This document shows positions 6,485 through 8,246 of a stretch of DNA of 8,246 bases, in pieces (position 1 is the first letter of the stretch; each line of letters begins with the position of its first letter). The notes under the pieces are model-generated. The model made no database searches. It had not been told where the DNA came from and worked only from the letters and a program-made list of their open reading frames with translations. Location of the stretch: NCBI GenBank assembly GCA_030590765.1, contig JAUVCP010000075.1, positions 1 through 8,246 on the forward strand. The letters are read 5' to 3'. The stretch is from Flavobacteriaceae bacterium (GTDB taxonomy: Bacteria; Bacteroidota; Bacteroidia; Flavobacteriales; Flavobacteriaceae). The position numbers were made by a program, and so were the translations under genes.

Positions 6485-6901
6485 TTATTTTGCAGCTCTC
6501 ATATATGCAGCTAAAGCACGTAATTGATCACCATTTAGATCTTTTACAAAACCATCTAAATTCGCTTTCATAATAGCAACCTGACCAGGATCTGTATCAA
6601 CAATTGCAGGAGAATTTCCTTTTAAGAATTGAACTAAATTACCGCTTTTTTCATCATAAATTTTCACGATATCTTTGATAGATGGACCAACAACTTTTTG
6701 ATCTAACTGGTGACAAGAAACACAAGTTTTTTCAGTAAACAATTGTTTTCCTAAAGTTACTTGATCTCCAACCTGTGTGGCTTCTGAAGCAGCTTTTTCA
6801 ACTGTAGTTTCTACTTCTTTTTTAACTTCTTCCTTTTTTTCTTTTCCGCAACTTACCAATAGCAAAGCGAAAATAATAAGTGGCATGATAATTTTTTTCA
6901 T
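6485..6901 (-). CDS. Lipoprotein monohaem cytochrome c
   Basis: The 138-residue product starts with a lipoprotein signal: Lys-Lys, a hydrophobic stretch, then LLVSC with lipidated Cys18. A charged Lys/Glu-rich tether (about 19-45) follows, then a compact class I cytochrome c domain (about 46-138). The haem site is CVSCH (60-64, axial His64). Met111 in AIMKANLDGF is the probable sixth ligand, and the C-terminal helix DQLRALAAYMRAA (125-137) is typical. It should be membrane-anchored, probably facing the periplasm, and pass electrons between respiratory complexes. The CGKEKKEE start after Cys18 is charged but not a clear Bacteroidota surface-export signal, so surface exposure is undecided. It is a single gene with its own promoter box and terminator; the partner enzyme is not in the window. 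Confidence 0.93.
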   Translation of the reverse strand: MKKIIMPLIIFALLLVSCGKEKKEEVKKEVETTVEKAASEATQVGDQVTLGKQLFTEKTCVSCHQLDQKVVGPSIKDIVKIYDEKSGNLVQFLKGNSPAIVDTDPGQVAIMKANLDGFVKDLNGDQLRALAAYMRAAK

Positions 6902-6932
6902 AATATAAATTTAATTGGTTATGATTAACGAA

Positions 6933-6940
6933 CAAATTTA
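6933..6940 (-). promoter_or_regulatory. Bacteroidota-type -7 box for the cytochrome c gene
   Basis: On the minus strand this reads TAAATTTG, matching TAnnTTTG, 31 bp before the ATG at 6901. That gives a leader of roughly 20-25 nt. No TTG is visible at the -33 distance. Confidence 0.5.
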
Positions 6941-7024
6941 TCATAAATTACTTAGAAATTAATAATTAATTTGAAATAATTAATGGAATGCTGCACTAAA
7001 CCATAATAAAGCTAAAAAAAACAT

Positions 7025-7032
7025 TAAATTTG
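7025..7032 (+). promoter_or_regulatory. Bacteroidota-type -7 box for prfA
   Basis: TAAATTTG, followed by C, matches TAnnTTTG 20 bp before the prfA ATG. This predicts a very short leader (about 10-15 nt), like that of pheS. A TTG -33 element is not apparent. Together with the oppositely oriented box at 6933-6940 it makes the 151-bp spacer a divergent promoter region. Confidence 0.55.
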
Positions 7033-7052
7033 CAATTGATATAAATTAGACG

Positions 7053-8129
7053 ATGTTAAATAAATTACGAATAGTAAATCAAAGATTTGATGAGGTTTCA
7101 GATTTGATCATCCAGCCGGATATCATCATGGATCAGAAGCGTTATGTCAAGTTGAATAAAGAATATAAAGATTTAAAAAATCTTGTAGATAAAGGAGAAG
7201 AGTATAAATCTGCAATTTCAAATCTGGAAGAAGCAAAAGAGATCATTGCAGATGGCTCTGATAAAGAAATGGTTGAAATGGCCAAAATGCAGTTGGAAGA
7301 AGCAAATGAGAGTATCCCAAAACTGGAAGAGGATTTGAAATTGATGTTAATCCCTAAAGATCCGGAAGATGCTAAAAACGTAATTGTGGAGATTCGAGCT
7401 GGTACCGGTGGCGATGAGGCAAGTATTTTTGCAGGAGATCTGTATAGAATGTACACAAAATTTGCTTCTGATAAAGGTTGGAAAACCGAAATAGAAGATA
7501 TAAGTGAAGGTACTTCGGGCGGTTTTAAAGAAATTATCTTTAGTATTACCGGTGATGATGTTTATGGTACCATGAAATTTGAATCGGGTGTACATCGCGT
7601 ACAGCGTGTTCCTCAAACAGAAACACAGGGAAGAGTACATACTTCGGCGGCAACTGTAATGGTTTTACCGGAGGCAGAAGAATTTGATATTGACCTAAAA
7701 ACGAGTGATATACGTGTAGATTATTATTGTGCATCCGGTCCTGGGGGTCAATCCGTAAATACTACATATTCAGCTGTACGATTAACACATGAGCCTACCG
7801 GAATTTCGGCACAATGTCAGGATCAAAAATCACAACATAAAAATAAGGATAAAGCAATGAAAGTGTTACGATCCCGTATTTATGAAGTGGAACTAGAAAA
7901 GAAATTAAAGGAAGATGCTGCAAAAAGAAACTCTTTAGTTTCCAGTGGTGACCGATCTGCAAAGATCAGAACCTATAATTATCCGCAAGGTAGAGTTACC
8001 GAGCATCGAATAGGACTTACCTTATACGATCTAGGTAATATTATCAATGGTGATATCCATAAAATTGTTGAAGAATTAAAACTTCATGAAAATGCGGAGA
8101 AGCTAAAAGCATCGGATGAGGATTTGTAG
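7053..8129 (+). CDS. prfA: Peptide chain release factor 1
   Basis: The 358-residue factor recognises UAA and UAG stop codons in the ribosomal A site and triggers peptide release. The N-terminal part (1-100) is a Glu/Lys-rich helical region typical of domain 1. The codon-recognition tripeptide PQT (187-189, in [11 protein letters not shown]) is the PxT form of RF1, not the SPF of RF2. The catalytic GGQ is at 231-233 in [11 protein letters not shown]; its Gln is the residue methylated by PrmC in studied bacteria. C-terminal motifs [19 protein letters not shown] (298-316) and [11 protein letters not shown] (326-336) are standard. Length is normal (~355-360), and the [15 protein letters not shown] start fits family members. 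It is followed about 40 bp later by a terminator, so it appears monocistronic here. Its own stop is TAG. Confidence 0.97.
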   Translation: MLNKLRIVNQRFDEVSDLIIQPDIIMDQKRYVKLNKEYKDLKNLVDKGEEYKSAISNLEEAKEIIADGSDKEMVEMAKMQLEEANESIPKLEEDLKLMLIPKDPEDAKNVIVEIRAGTGGDEASIFAGDLYRMYTKFASDKGWKTEIEDISEGTSGGFKEIIFSITGDDVYGTMKFESGVHRVQRVPQTETQGRVHTSAATVMVLPEAEEFDIDLKTSDIRVDYYCASGPGGQSVNTTYSAVRLTHEPTGISAQCQDQKSQHKNKDKAMKVLRSRIYEVELEKKLKEDAAKRNSLVSSGDRSAKIRTYNYPQGRVTEHRIGLTLYDLGNIINGDIHKIVEELKLHENAEKLKASDEDL

Positions 8130-8165
8130 GAAATCTTAATCTTGCTGGATGGTAGCATCTTAAAT

Positions 8166-8197
8166 AAAAAAATCCTGAGCAAACGCTCAGGATTTTT
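8166..8197. terminator. Strong bidirectional terminator after prfA
   Basis: A perfect 13-bp stem AAAAATCCTGAGC / GCTCAGGATTTTT closes the loop AAAC. The plus strand ends in T5 and the minus strand in T7. It serves prfA and would equally stop a gene converging from the right edge, where a minus-strand reading frame appears to end. Confidence 0.92.
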
Positions 8198-8222
8198 ATT
8201 TTATAAGCAAGAAATTAATAAT

Positions 8223-8246
8223 TTATTTTACTTTTTCAACTATTGC
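8223..8246 (-). CDS. Possible C-terminal tail of a converging gene
   Basis: On the minus strand the last 21 bases read in frame as AIVEKVK followed by TAA at 8223-8225. The T7-tailed side of the adjacent terminator faces this direction, which supports a gene ending here. Seven codons are far too few to identify a product, and the frame could be accidental. Confidence 0.3.
   Translation of the reverse strand, partial: AIVEKVK

Noticed and set aside
7142..7734. Three overlapping minus-strand open frames
   Set aside because: All lie antisense inside prfA, where PQT and GGQ motifs fix the coding strand.
7728..7772. RF1 catalytic loop reading [12 protein letters not shown] instead of GAGGQHVNTTDS as in E. 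coli
   Set aside because: GGQ itself is intact, and variants around it, including GPGGQ, are known in other RF1 proteins, so this looks like normal lineage variation.
1..8246. CRISPR array, insertion sequence, toxin-antitoxin or defence system
   Set aside because: No regularly spaced direct repeats, transposase, terminal inverted repeats or small paired ORFs were seen; the genes are mostly core functions.

Overview
The window is AT-rich bacterial chromosome that reads as Bacteroidota, probably Flavobacteriia or a close relative. The case rests on three things. First, no start codon has a convincing Shine-Dalgarno sequence. Second, the recurring promoter-like motif upstream of genes is TAnnTTTG, the -7 element of the Bacteroidota primary sigma factor. 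Third, the sequence style of PurM, PheS and RF1 matches that phylum. Genes are compact, all gene-free gaps are under 180 bp, and no mobile element, CRISPR array, tRNA or rRNA was seen.

Layout: Positions 1-1696 (minus strand) hold a tight cluster read pheS -> a small retropepsin-like aspartic protease -> purM, which runs off the left edge. The gaps are 3 bp and a 4-bp ATGA overlap, so this looks like one transcription unit with a -7 box just upstream of pheS. Divergent from it, 1793-4825 encodes a 1010-residue protein: two response-regulator receiver-like domains, then a PEP-synthase/PPDK-type ATP-grasp domain, then an unrecognised C-terminal domain. Positions 5001-6338 encode hexameric-type glutamate dehydrogenase (gdhA), ending at a strong hairpin. 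Positions 6485-6901 (minus) encode a lipoprotein c-type cytochrome that converges on gdhA. A divergent intergenic region then leads to prfA (release factor 1, 7053-8129), which ends at a strong bidirectional terminator. The last bases may be the tail of a converging gene.

How the genes fit together: most are core housekeeping functions (tRNA charging, purine synthesis, translation termination, ammonium assimilation, electron transfer). The standout is the receiver/ATP-grasp protein. Its second receiver keeps the phosphorylation residues, and its ATP-grasp core looks intact. The phosphohistidine swivel motif and the PEP/pyruvate barrel of true PEP synthases are not seen, so the usual name 'phosphoenolpyruvate synthase' is probably wrong for its chemistry. 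This is the best candidate for undescribed biology here. The cytosolic retropepsin translationally coupled to purM is the second.
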